The position numbers and the translations under genes were made by a program. 64,000 nucleotides of DNA from Gemella massiliensis (lineage in GTDB: Bacteria; Bacillota; Bacilli; Staphylococcales; Gemellaceae), in contig NZ_LT635546.1 of assembly GCF_900120125.1 (NCBI RefSeq), positions 361,228 through 425,227 of the forward strand. Reading direction: 5' to 3'. The first letter of the stretch is position 1. Each line of letters starts with the position of its first letter. Positions 33,336 to 43,675 of the stretch are shown piece after piece. The notes under the pieces are model-generated. The model ran no database searches, was not told where the DNA came from, and saw only the letters and a list, made by a program, of their open reading frames with translations.

Positions 33336-35048
33336 ATGTTACAACTAAAAGGTATAGCAGCTTCTCAAGGTATATCTTTTGCTAAAGCGTATATATTAGT
33401 AGAACCTAATTTAACAGTAAAAGAAATTAAAATTCAAGATGTAGATGCTGAAATTAAACGTTTTGAAAATGCAATTGAAGTATCAAAAAAAGAATTAACG
33501 ATTATTAAGGAAAAAGCATTAGAAAATCTTGGTGCGGACAAAGCTGCTATCTTTGAGGCTCACCTGTTAATTTTAGAAGATCCTGAGTTTATGGGAACTG
33601 TTAAAACTGATATTGAGTCAAAAGTAATTAATGCGGAATATGCATTAAAAGAAACAAGCGATATGTTTGTTTCCATGTTTGAGGCTATGGATAATGAATA
33701 TATGAAAGAACGTGCTGCGGATATTCGTGATGTTTCCAAACGTATTTTGGCGCATCTGTTAGGAGAAGATTTGCCTAATCCAAGCCTTATTGATGAAGAA
33801 GTGATTATTATTGCAGAAGACTTGACGCCGTCGGATACTGCACAATTAAATAAACAGTTTGTAAAAGGTTTTGCAACTAATATCGGCGGGCGTACTTCGC
33901 ACTCCGCTATTATGGCACGTTCATTAGAGATACCGGCTGTTGTAGGTACTAGTACGATTACTGAAGAAGTAAAAAATGGCGATATTTTAATTCTTGACGG
34001 ATTGGATGGTATGGTACTGGTGAATCCGGATGACGTTACCATGGCTGAATATAAAGAAAAACATGCTAAATTTGAAGCTAAAAAAGCGGAGTGGGCTAAG
34101 TTGGTGACCGAAAAATCTGTTACAAAAGATGGTCATGAAGTTATTTTAGCTGCCAATATCGGTACTCCAGCCGACTTAGATGGTGTAAATAATAACGGAG
34201 GAGAGGCTGTCGGTTTATATCGTACAGAGTTTTTATATATGGGACGTGATCAACTGCCAACAGAAGAAGAGCAGTTTGAAGCGTACAAATCCGTTTTAGA
34301 AGGAATGGGAGATAGATCGGTTGTTGTGCGTACTCTTGACATAGGTGGAGATAAAGAACTGCCTTACTTGGATCTTCCTAAAGAAATGAATCCATTCCTA
34401 GGTTTTAGAGCGATTAGATTGTGCTTAGAAGAAAAGGATTTATTTAGAACTCAATTAAGAGCGTTATTACGTGCATCTGTTTATGGAAAATTATGTGTAA
34501 TGTTTCCTATGATTGCAACTATTCAGGAATTTCGTTCGGCTAAAGCATTATTCTTAGAAGAAAAAGAAAAATTAGTTGCAGAAGGTGTTGCAGTAAGTAA
34601 TAACATTGAATTAGGTATCATGGTTGAAATTCCATCAACAGCTGTTATTGCAGATGTTTTTGCAAAAGAAGTGGACTTCTTTTCAATCGGAACCAACGAT
34701 CTTGTGCAATATACAATGGCGGCAGATCGTATGAGCGAAAAAGTATCTTATTTATATCAACCCTACAATCCTGCTATTTTACGCCTTGTAAAAAATGTTA
34801 TTGAAGCATCTCACAAGGAAGGTAAATGGACCGGTATGTGTGGAGAAATGGCAGGCGATAGTTTGGCAATTCCGCTGCTTTTAGGTATCGAATTAGATGA
34901 ATTTTCAATGTCGGCAACATCAATACTTCAGGCAAGAAGTCAAATTAAAAACTTATCATTAGATAAAATGAAAGAATTAGTTAATAAAGCAATTAATTGC
35001 TCAACAACAGAAGAAGTATTAGTTCTAGTTGAAGAATATACTAAATAG
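33336..35048 (+). CDS. ptsI: PTS Enzyme I (phosphoenolpyruvate-protein phosphotransferase)
   Basis: First enzyme of the phosphotransferase system; autophosphorylates from phosphoenolpyruvate and passes phosphate to HPr. The 570 residues show the HPr-binding N-terminal domain, the phosphorylated H189 in [13 protein letters not shown], the PEP-binding [14 protein letters not shown] and [10 protein letters not shown], and the catalytic cysteine in GMCGEMAGD. Full length. AAGGA inside the end of ptsH serves as ribosome-binding site. The two genes form one unit ended by a terminator. Confidence 0.97.
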   Translation: MLQLKGIAASQGISFAKAYILVEPNLTVKEIKIQDVDAEIKRFENAIEVSKKELTIIKEKALENLGADKAAIFEAHLLILEDPEFMGTVKTDIESKVINAEYALKETSDMFVSMFEAMDNEYMKERAADIRDVSKRILAHLLGEDLPNPSLIDEEVIIIAEDLTPSDTAQLNKQFVKGFATNIGGRTSHSAIMARSLEIPAVVGTSTITEEVKNGDILILDGLDGMVLVNPDDVTMAEYKEKHAKFEAKKAEWAKLVTEKSVTKDGHEVILAANIGTPADLDGVNNNGGEAVGLYRTEFLYMGRDQLPTEEEQFEAYKSVLEGMGDRSVVVRTLDIGGDKELPYLDLPKEMNPFLGFRAIRLCLEEKDLFRTQLRALLRASVYGKLCVMFPMIATIQEFRSAKALFLEEKEKLVAEGVAVSNNIELGIMVEIPSTAVIADVFAKEVDFFSIGTNDLVQYTMAADRMSEKVSYLYQPYNPAILRLVKNVIEASHKEGKWTGMCGEMAGDSLAIPLLLGIELDEFSMSATSILQARSQIKNLSLDKMKELVNKAINCSTTEEVLVLVEEYTK

Positions 35049-35058
35049 CAAGATTAAG

Positions 35059-35092
35059 AAACTCATAGTTTATGTTTAAACTGTGAGTTTTA
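35059..35092 (+). terminator. Rho-independent terminator after ptsHI
   Basis: AAACTCATAGTTTA (from 35059) pairs with TAAACTGTGAGTTT (ending 35090) over 14 bp with one mismatch or wobble, then TT; the T tract is short. Confidence 0.7.
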
Positions 35093-35166
35093 AATTTATA
35101 TACTTTAATTATTAATAAATATAATAAATAAATTTTTTTATTTTTTCTCATAAATATCAAAGTTTA

Positions 35167-35175
35167 TGATATAAT
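35167..35175 (+). promoter_or_regulatory. Extended -10 promoter for the cutC-com operon
   Basis: TGATATAAT, 32 bases before the cutC ATG; the only promoter-like signal found ahead of the comE genes. No competence-type (ComK or ComX) box was recognised. Confidence 0.45.
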
Positions 35176-35207
35176 TAATTTAAAATAATAAGGAGATTTA
35201 TAAGGAT

Positions 35208-35948
35208 ATGTTTATAGTGGAAGTTTGTGCAAATAGTGTTCGTGATTGTTTAATATCTCAGACGGAGGGAGCAGGAAGAATTGAACTCGTTGGTGCAACA
35301 AATATAGGAGGATTAACTCCGACAACAACAACGCTTGATATGGCACTTGAGCGGGGAGTTACCATTCCTATAATATGTATGGTAAGACCCCGTGGGGGAG
35401 GATTTTGTTATACAGAATTAGAGAAAGAACAAATGTTTAGAGAAGCGAGAGAATTATTAAAACACGGTGCCAGCGGTATTGCGTTTGGATTTTTAACAGA
35501 AGATAGAAGGATAGATTGGCAAGCAACTGAAAAAATGATAGAGCTATGTGATTCGTTTGGAGCGGAGAGCGTTTTTCATCGTGCATATGATGTTGCAAAA
35601 AATCCGGAACACAATATTCAAAGACTGGTAGGGTTAGGTTGTACCAGAATTTTAACCAGCGGATTAGGAGAAACAGTGGAGCAAGGAGCTAGTATGCTAC
35701 GTTATCTTCAAGAAAAATATGGTCGTCATATAGAAATTTTAGCGGGTGCCGGTGTTAATTCAAATAACATAAAGAGTATAGTAGAACAAACGGGTGTAAC
35801 ACAAATTCACGGAACATTTAAAACTTGGGGGATAGATCCTACAACAACCGGAGAAAAAGTTTCCTATATTTATAGTAATGAAGGTCATTATGAAGAAACA
35901 AGTCCGGAAGTATTAAATAGGGTAGTAGAACTTTTACAAGAACAATAA
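35208..35948 (+). CDS. cutC: CutC family protein
   Basis: TIM-barrel protein of 246 residues. Family signatures are the N-terminal EVCANSVRDCL, RIELVG followed by LTPTTTTLDMAL, IICMVRPRGGGFCY, FHRAYDVAKNPE and LTSGLGETVEQG. CutC was first linked to copper tolerance in Escherichia coli, but its true biochemical role is unsettled. The stop is 21 bases before comEA, which has its own ribosome-binding site, so cutC probably leads a transcript that includes the competence genes. The ATG is preceded by AAGGAG at a longish spacing. Confidence 0.93.
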   Translation: MFIVEVCANSVRDCLISQTEGAGRIELVGATNIGGLTPTTTTLDMALERGVTIPIICMVRPRGGGFCYTELEKEQMFREARELLKHGASGIAFGFLTEDRRIDWQATEKMIELCDSFGAESVFHRAYDVAKNPEHNIQRLVGLGCTRILTSGLGETVEQGASMLRYLQEKYGRHIEILAGAGVNSNNIKSIVEQTGVTQIHGTFKTWGIDPTTTGEKVSYIYSNEGHYEETSPEVLNRVVELLQEQ

Positions 35949-35969
35949 AGGGTCTTTAGGGAGAATATT

Positions 35970-36599
35970 ATGAAAGTAGATAAAGATGAAATAATTGTTT
36001 TTTTAAAACAAAATAGTAAAACAATGCTTTGGGCTCTAACAATCAGTATTATTTTAGTTTGTGGAGCGGTTTACTTTTTGGGAGGTAGCAAAACTGAAGA
36101 TTATAGTGATACAAACTTTGCAAAAGAAGCTAAGGAAATATCACAAGAAAAAACTTCAGAAGTTTCAAAAAAGATTTTTGTTGATGTAAAAGGTGCTGTT
36201 AAAAAACCGGGAGTGTACGAAACAACAAATGAAAAAAGAATAAAAGATATTATTGATGAAGCCGGCGGATTATTAGAGGGTGCAGATACTTCAAATATTA
36301 ATCTTAGTCAAAAACTAAAAGATCAAATGGTTATTAATATACTCAAAAAAGGTGAAAAATCGAAAAATAAGGATAATTCAACAGATAATTTTCAAAATGA
36401 AAATAAAGAAATAATTAATATCAATACAGCCGATAAAGATCAACTCATGAAAATTTCCGGAGTAGGAAAAACAAAAGCGGAAGCGATAATTTCTTATCGT
36501 GAAAAAAATGGAGAATTTAAAAATAAAGAAGAAATAACAAAAGTAAAAGGTATAGGGAAAGCAACCTACGAAAAAATAAAAGAAAATATAGAGGTATAA
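35970..36599 (+). CDS. comEA: Competence DNA receptor ComEA
   Basis: Membrane-anchored receptor that binds incoming double-stranded DNA at the cell surface. The 209 residues have a transmembrane helix (about 17-36), a spacer, an SLBB domain (about 70-125, IFVDVKGAVKKPGVYE), a short low-complexity linker, and a C-terminal double helix-hairpin-helix (ININTADKDQLMKISGVGKT and EEITKVKGIGKATYEKI) that binds DNA. The domain order is that of Firmicute ComEA. GGGAG precedes the ATG. comEB and comEC follow in tight order. Confidence 0.95.
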   Translation: MKVDKDEIIVFLKQNSKTMLWALTISIILVCGAVYFLGGSKTEDYSDTNFAKEAKEISQEKTSEVSKKIFVDVKGAVKKPGVYETTNEKRIKDIIDEAGGLLEGADTSNINLSQKLKDQMVINILKKGEKSKNKDNSTDNFQNENKEIININTADKDQLMKISGVGKTKAEAIISYREKNGEFKNKEEITKVKGIGKATYEKIKENIEV

Positions 36600-36604
36600 A
36601 AGTT

Positions 36605-37069
36605 ATGGAAAGAATTAGTTGGGATGAATATTTTATGGCACAAAGCCATCTCTTATCACTTCGTTCTACTTGTAGTAGATTAGCGGTTGGTGCAACAATA
36701 GTAAAAGATAAAAGAATAGTATCCGGCGGATATAATGGATCTATAAAAGGGGATGAACATTGTATTGATGTTGGTTGTAAAGTAGTAGAAGGTCATTGTG
36801 TGAGAACCATTCATGCGGAAATTAATGCGATCCTTCAATGTTCTAAATTTGGCGTTGGAACAGAAGGCGCAACTATTTATGTGACACATTTTCCATGTTT
36901 AAACTGTACAAAATCAATTATTCAAGCTGGTATTAAAGAAATTTGTTATGCAAATGATTATAGAAATAATGAATATGCAAAAGAATTATTAGAAAAATCA
37001 GGTGTTATAGTTCGTAAGGTGGATTATGACGTTCAAGCGGTAGTAGAAAGGTTATTAAATAAAGAATAA
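36605..37069 (+). CDS. comEB: ComEB/dCMP deaminase family protein
   Basis: Zinc-dependent deoxycytidylate deaminase fold, converting dCMP to dUMP for thymidylate synthesis. The 154 residues contain the zinc site: HAE at 70-72 and PCLNC with C98 and C101. An N-terminal cluster (C53, C58, C65 in EHCIDVGCKVVEGHC) is typical of dCMP deaminases. It lies between comEA and comEC as in Bacillus subtilis, where it is not required for transformation. Its stop overlaps the comEC start by one base. Confidence 0.94.
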   Translation: MERISWDEYFMAQSHLLSLRSTCSRLAVGATIVKDKRIVSGGYNGSIKGDEHCIDVGCKVVEGHCVRTIHAEINAILQCSKFGVGTEGATIYVTHFPCLNCTKSIIQAGIKEICYANDYRNNEYAKELLEKSGVIVRKVDYDVQAVVERLLNKE

Positions 37070-39000
37070 TGTTTTATTTACAATTAGTTTTACTAGCGTT
37101 AATAGGTATATTATTAAACTATAATATACAAATCGCTTTAATGCTAACGGCTATTTTTCTGATAATACTTATGAAAAATAAAAATTTAAACGCTAGGAAA
37201 ACTATCTGTTGTTTGATAGTCTTCTTAGTGTTCTTTGTGCGTGGTGTGCATATTCAAAAAACAAATATTACTCATCTTAATAATTCAAATTCTCAAGAAA
37301 TTATGCTAAATGTAGATGATATGGTAGCTATTAATGGTAATTATTTAAAGGGAATTGCTACTATAGATAATGAAAAAGTATTGTTTAATTATACTTTGAA
37401 AACCAAAACGGAGAAAGATTTTTTTAAAGAAAATTTTACTATCGGAAGAATCTATGCAATAGGAAGTATAGAAGATTTGAAAGATCGAAATAATTTTTAT
37501 TCATTTGATTATAAAAATTATAATAAAAATAAAGGAATTTTCAAACAAATAACTCTAAAAAATATAGAAAAAATTGAAGATAGTGAAAATATTTTATCAA
37601 AATTAAAAGAAATTAGAATAAAACTTATTAAAAAAATAGATAAAGATATTACTTTTGACAAAAGCGGATACTTCCAAGCACTAATATTTGGAGATAAGAG
37701 TTACATGCAAAAAGATGATGTTATAAGTTATAAAAATTTGGGGACGAGTCACCTTCTTGCAATATCAGGACTTCATCTTGGGGTATTAGTAGGATTAATT
37801 TATTACGTGCTGGGTAAGATGAGGGTAAGTGTTGAAATTATAGAAAAAATAATTTTTCTTGTTTTACCGTTTTATATTTTTATTAGTGGGCTAAGCCCTT
37901 CAATTTTAAGAGCCGGTGGAACGATTTTAATTTTTATTTTATTGAGAAAAAATGATAAAAGTAAAGTTGAGTCTTTATGTATAACATGTATAATTTTATT
38001 AGCACTAAAACCTCTTTATGTATTTGATATAGGGTTTGAACTTTCATTTTTTATTGCTTTTAGTCTTTTGATGTCCGGAGATTATATAAAAAGTTCTAAA
38101 AATCCGCTACAAAAAGCTTTTAAAATCAGCTTAATTTCAAGTATGGCAAGTTTTCCAATATTAGCAGCTAATTTTTATACGTTTTCTTATATTTCGCTAA
38201 TAAGTAATATTATTTTAGTCCCAATATTTAGTTTAATAATTTTTCCAATAGTATTGATAAGTTACACTGTTTCTTTAATAAATTTATCTCTTTTTAAAAT
38301 GTTGTTTAAACCTATATTAAACATTATATTCAATGTTTATGATAAAATTCAAGAATTATTTGGTATTTTTAAACCCATAGTAATAGGCAAACAAAAAATT
38401 ATAACATTAATAACTTTATTTTTATTAGTATTATTTATTTTAGCTAATCTAAATAAACGTAACAATAAGTTAGTTATCATTAATTTAATAATTTTGACTT
38501 TTATAATAGGCAGCCTTAATTTTTTTAATTATGAATACAAATTTGAAAAATTAATTATCGCAGGAAAAGAAGTTTATTATTTAAGAGAAAAAAATAAAAC
38601 TTTGTTAATAAATACTTCAAATAATATTAAAAATTTTTATACAGATTTTAGAAAAAAAGATAGTGAATATGATATAATGGACGAGTATCATTTACTGTTA
38701 AATCATGAATCAAAGAGAAATTTTGATTATTTATTAATAACGAGTTCTAATACCAATATTAGCGGTTATGCAAATGAAATAGCAGGTCATAATTTAGTGA
38801 AAAATATTATAATTTTAGATAATCAGGACGAAAAAACAAAAGAATTGGTAAAACTGGCTAAATTTAAAAATATAAAAATCGAAAAATTAGAAAAATATAG
38901 AGGAATAAAACTAGGTGAAGTGGATATTTATTATGAAGCAGATAAAATAATAATAAATAAAAACAGTAATAAGTTTGAGATTAAACTAGAGGATAAATAA
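37069..39000 (+). CDS. comEC: Competence DNA channel ComEC with degenerate nuclease-like domain
   Basis: Forms the channel through which single-stranded DNA enters the cytoplasm. The 643 residues comprise two N-terminal helices, an OB/DUF4131-like region (to about 190), and the competence domain (about 200-480), with FGDKSYMQ and the hallmark LGTSHLLAISGLHLGVLVG. The C-terminal part (about 500-643) matches the metallo-beta-lactamase-like domain by position and outline, but its metal ligands are lost: where ComEC has THPHxDHxGG this protein reads TSSNTNISGY (from residue 558), and the LDVGQGD strand reads IIAGKEVYYL. It overlaps comEB and holA by one base each. Confidence 0.9.
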   Translation: MFYLQLVLLALIGILLNYNIQIALMLTAIFLIILMKNKNLNARKTICCLIVFLVFFVRGVHIQKTNITHLNNSNSQEIMLNVDDMVAINGNYLKGIATIDNEKVLFNYTLKTKTEKDFFKENFTIGRIYAIGSIEDLKDRNNFYSFDYKNYNKNKGIFKQITLKNIEKIEDSENILSKLKEIRIKLIKKIDKDITFDKSGYFQALIFGDKSYMQKDDVISYKNLGTSHLLAISGLHLGVLVGLIYYVLGKMRVSVEIIEKIIFLVLPFYIFISGLSPSILRAGGTILIFILLRKNDKSKVESLCITCIILLALKPLYVFDIGFELSFFIAFSLLMSGDYIKSSKNPLQKAFKISLISSMASFPILAANFYTFSYISLISNIILVPIFSLIIFPIVLISYTVSLINLSLFKMLFKPILNIIFNVYDKIQELFGIFKPIVIGKQKIITLITLFLLVLFILANLNKRNNKLVIINLIILTFIIGSLNFFNYEYKFEKLIIAGKEVYYLREKNKTLLINTSNNIKNFYTDFRKKDSEYDIMDEYHLLLNHESKRNFDYLLITSSNTNISGYANEIAGHNLVKNIIILDNQDEKTKELVKLAKFKNIKIEKLEKYRGIKLGEVDIYYEADKIIINKNSNKFEIKLEDK

Positions 39001-39992
39001 TGAAAAATATATATGTAATCTATGGAGAAAATAAAGAAGCTGTAAATGACTATGAAAAAAAAATAGCGAAAAATTATTTAAAAATATTAGATGAATTTAA
39101 TTATATAAAAATAAATATGAATGAAAATACGATTGAGTCATTAATTTATGAATGTAGGAGTAGCGGTTTGTTTGGTAATGAAAAAGTTGTTATTGCCGAA
39201 AATTGTAATTTTTTATTATCAAGACCTAAAAAAATAAAAATAGAACATAATATTGATGTTTTAGAAAAATATTTAGAGAATATCAATGATGATGTTGTTT
39301 TAATATTAAAATCTTCTGAAAAAATTGATAATAGGAAAAAAATTGTAAAAATCTTGAAGACACAAGGGGAGTTAAAGGAATTTTCTAATTTTAATGAGAG
39401 AGAGCTTGTAGATTTTATTGTTAAAGAAGTTAAAAATTATAACATAAAAATTACTAAGGAAAATGCACAATTTTTAGTAAATTATACTAGATTTGATTTT
39501 TCAAATATTAAGCGTGAACTTGAAAAGTTGATACTATACTGTGAATCTAAAGGTAGTATAAAAAAAGAAGATATAGAGTTACTGTCTACCAGAAGTTTGG
39601 AATATGATGTTTTTGCTTTGACTAATGAGCTTTTTAATAAAAATTATGATAAATTAAGAGAAGTATATTCGGCTTTAGTATTAAATAAGGAAGATTCCAC
39701 ATTTTTACTTTTGTTAATAGCCGGTCAGTTGAGAATTTATTATAAAGTAAAAACACTTTTAAATGAACAATATTCTCAAAAAGAAATAGCGAAAAATTTA
39801 GGTCTTCATCCTTATAGAGTTCAATTGGCGGTACAAGGTGTGGTCCATTATGATATTGAGAAAATAATGAAAACATTAGTTCTTGCGGCAGAATATGATA
39901 AAATGTTGAAAACATCTTATATAGATAAGTATTTAATTTTAGATTTATTTATTAATAAACTAATAGAAGAATTTAAAATAAGCACTAATTAA
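39000..39992 (+). CDS. holA: DNA polymerase III delta subunit
   Basis: Clamp-loader subunit that opens the beta clamp. The 330 residues begin KNIYVIYGENKEAVNDYEKK, the family start, followed by an AAA+-like fold without Walker residues, as expected for delta, and a C-terminal collar domain (FINKLIEEFKIS at the end). Position after comEC is conserved in Bacilli. In many of these genomes rpsT follows; here a C-S lyase gene follows instead. The start ATG overlaps the comEC stop. Confidence 0.9.
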   Translation: MKNIYVIYGENKEAVNDYEKKIAKNYLKILDEFNYIKINMNENTIESLIYECRSSGLFGNEKVVIAENCNFLLSRPKKIKIEHNIDVLEKYLENINDDVVLILKSSEKIDNRKKIVKILKTQGELKEFSNFNERELVDFIVKEVKNYNIKITKENAQFLVNYTRFDFSNIKRELEKLILYCESKGSIKKEDIELLSTRSLEYDVFALTNELFNKNYDKLREVYSALVLNKEDSTFLLLLIAGQLRIYYKVKTLLNEQYSQKEIAKNLGLHPYRVQLAVQGVVHYDIEKIMKTLVLAAEYDKMLKTSYIDKYLILDLFINKLIEEFKISTN

Positions 39993-40080
39993 GTAAATTT
40001 TACTAATATTTTCAGCTTTTAGGTTAGTTTAAATGACAGAAAAAACAATATAAAAGTATGCAAATAAGGAGATAAAACTT

Positions 40081-41256
40081 ATGGATATAGAAAAATTTGT
40101 TAAAAAGTATAGTGTAGAACGTCGAAATACCGATTCATTGAAATGGGATGCCTTAGAAGAAAAATTTGGTAACTCAAATTTATTAGCGTTATGGGTAGCC
40201 GATATGGAGTTTAAAACACCGGAGTGTGTAAGAAAAACCCTGAAAAATAGGGTAGAGCATGGTGTATTTGGTTATACAAAATTAAGTGAAAGTTATTATA
40301 CCGAATATATAAAATGGCATAAAGAGCGTCATAACTACACGATAGAAAAAGAATGGATAAGATTTGCTCCCGGTATAGTTCAAGCTATATTGTGGATATT
40401 ACACGCTTATACGAAAGAAGATGATAGTGTTGTTATTATGCCGCCTGTTTATTATCCTTTTTCTTTAATGATAAAAAATAGTAAGAGAAAACTAGTAGAA
40501 GCAAATTTACTAGAAAAAAACGGAAAATTTAAAATAGATTTTGAAACTTTTGAGAAAGTCATAAAAGAAAACAATGTTAAATTATATATTCATTGTTCTC
40601 CACATAATCCGATTGGAAGAGTTTGGACATTAGAAGAGCAAATGAGAGTATTTGAAATTTGTGAAAAATATAACGTTCTTGTATTATCAGATGAAATTCA
40701 TCAAGATTTTGTTTATAAACCACATAAACAAATAGCAACACTATCGCTTGAAAATGGGAAATACATCGATAGATTAATTGTTGCAAATTCCGGTTCAAAA
40801 AGCTTTAATTTAGCTTCATTATGCCATTCTTCCATAATAATTGCTGATGAAACTTTACGAAAAAGATTTGATGATTTCGGTAAAAAATATTTAGCTGTAG
40901 AATCGAGTTATTTAGGGCAAATAGCATTAGAATCAGCCTATCGCGAGGGAAAAGAGTGGTTGGAAAACCTTAAAGAAGTAATTGAGTATAATTATAAAAT
41001 GTTGTACAATGAATTTAAAAAGTATTTACCGACTGTAACAGTTTATCCGTTGGAAGGAACCTATTTAGCGTTTGTCAATTTAAAAAGTATATTAAACGGT
41101 AGAACAATAAAGGAATTTATTCAAGATGAATGTAGCCTTGCAATAGATTATGGAGAATGGTTTGGGAAAAACTATAAAGAATATATTAGAATAAATTTAG
41201 CAACGACACCGGAAAATATAAAAGAAGCTATAAGTCGAATAATAGAAAGAGCATAA
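40081..41256 (+). CDS. PatB/MalY-type PLP C-S lyase (cystathionine beta-lyase family)
   Basis: Fold type I aminotransferase-like enzyme that cleaves carbon-sulfur bonds in cystathionine or cysteine, releasing thiols or H2S. The 391 residues show ALWVADMEFKTPE near the N-terminus, typical of PatB/MalY, N176 in SPHNPIGR, D204 in LSDEIHQDF, and the PLP lysine K240 in SGSKSFNLA. It stands alone between holA and fmt. AAGGAG precedes the ATG, and a terminator follows. The exact substrate cannot be told from sequence. Confidence 0.9.
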   Translation: MDIEKFVKKYSVERRNTDSLKWDALEEKFGNSNLLALWVADMEFKTPECVRKTLKNRVEHGVFGYTKLSESYYTEYIKWHKERHNYTIEKEWIRFAPGIVQAILWILHAYTKEDDSVVIMPPVYYPFSLMIKNSKRKLVEANLLEKNGKFKIDFETFEKVIKENNVKLYIHCSPHNPIGRVWTLEEQMRVFEICEKYNVLVLSDEIHQDFVYKPHKQIATLSLENGKYIDRLIVANSGSKSFNLASLCHSSIIIADETLRKRFDDFGKKYLAVESSYLGQIALESAYREGKEWLENLKEVIEYNYKMLYNEFKKYLPTVTVYPLEGTYLAFVNLKSILNGRTIKEFIQDECSLAIDYGEWFGKNYKEYIRINLATTPENIKEAISRIIERA

Positions 41257-41280
41257 GTGAGAATACATTATGAAATAGAG

Positions 41281-41310
41281 CGAATTTGATATTGTCAATT
41301 CGTTTTATTT
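41281..41310 (+). terminator. Rho-independent terminator after the C-S lyase gene
   Basis: CGAATTTGA (from 41281) pairs with TCAATTCG (ending 41302) with one bulged T, followed by TTTTATTT. Confidence 0.75.
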
Positions 41311-41357
41311 GTTTAAGAGTATTTTACTATTTGATAATAGAACAATAATTTAAAGTA

Positions 41358-41366
41358 TGGTATAAT
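41358..41366 (+). promoter_or_regulatory. Extended -10 promoter for the fmt operon
   Basis: TGGTATAAT, 31 bases before the fmt ATG, with no good -35 at the usual distance. The only promoter-like signal seen for fmt-rsmB-rlmN-stp-prkC. Confidence 0.45.
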
Positions 41367-41397
41367 TAATAAGATTAAGTTGTGATAGGAGAAATAA

Positions 41398-42357
41398 ATG
41401 AGTAAGAAAAAAATAGTATTTATGGGTACACCTAAATTTGCTGTTCCAATATTAGAAATGTTAATAGAAAATTTTGGTGTAGAGTTGGTTATTACTCAAC
41501 CGGATAAAAGAGTTGGAAGAAAAAAGGTATTAACTGCTCCGCCGGTGAAGGCCATTGCTGAAAAAAATAATATTCCGGTGTTACAACCGGAAAAAATATC
41601 TAATGATAAAGAAATATTAAATGCACTAAAAAAAATAAATCCGGATATAATAATTACAGCGGCTTATGGTCAACTAGTGCCGGATAGCATATTGGAAATA
41701 CCTAAGTACAAATGTATAAATGTTCATGGTTCTTTACTTCCAAAATTACGAGGCGGGGCACCGATTCAGTATGCGATATTAGAAGATCACCGAAAAACAG
41801 GAGTGACAATAATGTACATGGTAAAAAAATTAGATGCCGGGGATATGATTTCAAAGGTTGAAATTGATATTTTTGATAGCGATAATTATGAAACACTTCA
41901 TGACAAATTGTCATATGCGGGTTGTGAACTATTAAAAGAAACTTTACCAAAAATATTTTCAGGAGATATTTCTCCACAAAAACAAGATAATTCTATGGCA
42001 ACTTTTGCTAGAAATATTCTTCATGATGATGAAAAAATATCTTGGGAGGAAAATGCAAGAGTGATTTTTAATAAAGTTCGCGCATTAGATCCTAATGTTG
42101 GAGCATTTACATATTTAGATAAAAATATTTTAAAAATTTGGAGTGCAGAAGAGATAATTGTTAAAGAAAATTATAATAAAAAAGTTGGTACAATAGTAAA
42201 ACAAGATAAAAAATTTTTATATGTACTTTGCGGAAACAATACGATACTTAAAATTAAAGAATTACAAATTGCCGGAAAAAAAAGAATGCCCGTTGTAAAC
42301 TTTTTATCTAATATGAAAGATTATGTCGGAATAACTTTTGGTGATAATAATGACTAA
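41398..42357 (+). CDS. fmt: Methionyl-tRNA formyltransferase
   Basis: Formylates initiator Met-tRNA. The 319 residues open with VFMGTPKFAVPILE and contain the catalytic block INVHGSLLPKLRGGAPIQ with N108 and H110, and the catalytic aspartate in KKLDAGDM, followed by the C-terminal tRNA-binding domain. In many Bacilli def and priA precede it; here a C-S lyase gene does. ATAGGAGA precedes the ATG. rsmB overlaps its 3' end. Confidence 0.96.
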   Translation: MSKKKIVFMGTPKFAVPILEMLIENFGVELVITQPDKRVGRKKVLTAPPVKAIAEKNNIPVLQPEKISNDKEILNALKKINPDIIITAAYGQLVPDSILEIPKYKCINVHGSLLPKLRGGAPIQYAILEDHRKTGVTIMYMVKKLDAGDMISKVEIDIFDSDNYETLHDKLSYAGCELLKETLPKIFSGDISPQKQDNSMATFARNILHDDEKISWEENARVIFNKVRALDPNVGAFTYLDKNILKIWSAEEIIVKENYNKKVGTIVKQDKKFLYVLCGNNTILKIKELQIAGKKRMPVVNFLSNMKDYVGITFGDNND

Positions 42358-43675
42358 GATTGATGCAAGAAAAATCACTTATAAAGTATTATATGATATT
42401 ATATTAGAAGAAGGATATAGTAATATCACATTAAATAAATATTTTAAACAAAATTCTTTAGATGAGCAGGACAGAAGATTTATTAGTGAGATAGTTTATG
42501 GAACTATAAAAAATAAAATTTATTTAGAATATATAATTAAACATTATTCAAAGGGGAGAATAAAGCCAAAGGTAAAAATAATTTTGTTAATGGGTGTTTA
42601 CCAGTTGTTGTTTATGGATAAAACCCCGAATTTCGCTATTATTAATGAAAGTGTAAAACTTACAAAAGATGTTGCAGGAAATATTACCGGAAAGTTTGTT
42701 AATGGGATACTTAGAAATATAGAACGTACTTTTAATAAAGATAATTTAAAATATAGAAATTTAGATGAACAATTTATTATTGAAAAAAGTTGCCCTAAAG
42801 TATTATTTGACATATTGGTAAAACAGTATGGAAAAGAAAAGGCAAAAAGCATAATTTTATCTTTTAATACGAAAAGTGAAAACAGTATCCGTTATAATCC
42901 GTTAAAAATATCTAAAGATGATTTATTAGAATTATTAGGTAATAACCCAAGAAAAAGTTATATTTGCGAAGATAATTTAATATTAACTAAGCAAAATTTA
43001 GATAATGAATATTTTAAAAAAGGTTACTATATTGTTCAAGATGAGGCTAGTTCTTTAGTGGCCTGCTCAATAACTGAAGACGAGAAGAAAAATTATAAAA
43101 TTTTAGATACGTGTGCCGCACCGGGCGGCAAAAGCATACATATCGCCACTAAGTATTTTAATTCGACTTTAATTTCATGTGATAAATATATACATAAGTT
43201 AAGGCTAATTGATGAAAATATAGAAAAACTTGGCATAAAAAATGTTGTAACATTAGAACAAGATGCAACTGTTAGTAATGATAACTTTGTGGATAATTTT
43301 GATATAGTAATTTGTGATGTTCCTTGTTCCGGAATGGGCGTAATAAAGAATAAACCGGAAATAAAATATAAAATTACTGATAAATACATTGAAGATATCG
43401 CAAAATTTCAATATAAAATTTTAGAAATTAGTAAAAACTACGTAAAGGACGGTGGAATACTTATGTACTCTACCTGTACAATAGATAAAAGGGAAAACAT
43501 TGAAAATATAAAAAGATTTTTAATGAAAAATAAAAATTTTAAATTAGAACAAATAACTCTAAAAAATAGTATAGTGAAGACGACCGTGTATGGTGTTTTA
43601 GAAATATTACCCGATGAGTATAATTGCGACGGGTTCTTTATTGCAAAATTAAGAAAAGTGGAGGAAAAATGTTAA
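42350..43675 (+). CDS. rsmB: 16S rRNA (cytosine-967-C5)-methyltransferase RsmB
   Basis: Methylates C967 of 16S rRNA. The 441 residues contain an N-terminal NusB-like RNA-binding domain (about 1-130) and a SAM-dependent methyltransferase domain: [27 protein letters not shown] with the catalytic cysteine, and [11 protein letters not shown] with the second cysteine. Start: ATG 42350 with GGTGA upstream; the in-frame GTG at 42338 is not needed. It overlaps fmt by 8 bases and rlmN by 7, so the operon is tightly coupled. Confidence 0.94.
   Translation: MTKIDARKITYKVLYDIILEEGYSNITLNKYFKQNSLDEQDRRFISEIVYGTIKNKIYLEYIIKHYSKGRIKPKVKIILLMGVYQLLFMDKTPNFAIINESVKLTKDVAGNITGKFVNGILRNIERTFNKDNLKYRNLDEQFIIEKSCPKVLFDILVKQYGKEKAKSIILSFNTKSENSIRYNPLKISKDDLLELLGNNPRKSYICEDNLILTKQNLDNEYFKKGYYIVQDEASSLVACSITEDEKKNYKILDTCAAPGGKSIHIATKYFNSTLISCDKYIHKLRLIDENIEKLGIKNVVTLEQDATVSNDNFVDNFDIVICDVPCSGMGVIKNKPEIKYKITDKYIEDIAKFQYKILEISKNYVKDGGILMYSTCTIDKRENIENIKRFLMKNKNFKLEQITLKNSIVKTTVYGVLEILPDEYNCDGFFIAKLRKVEEKC

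Noticed and set aside
33560-34042. Minus-strand 160-residue frame inside ptsI
   Set aside because: Antisense shadow of a conserved gene.
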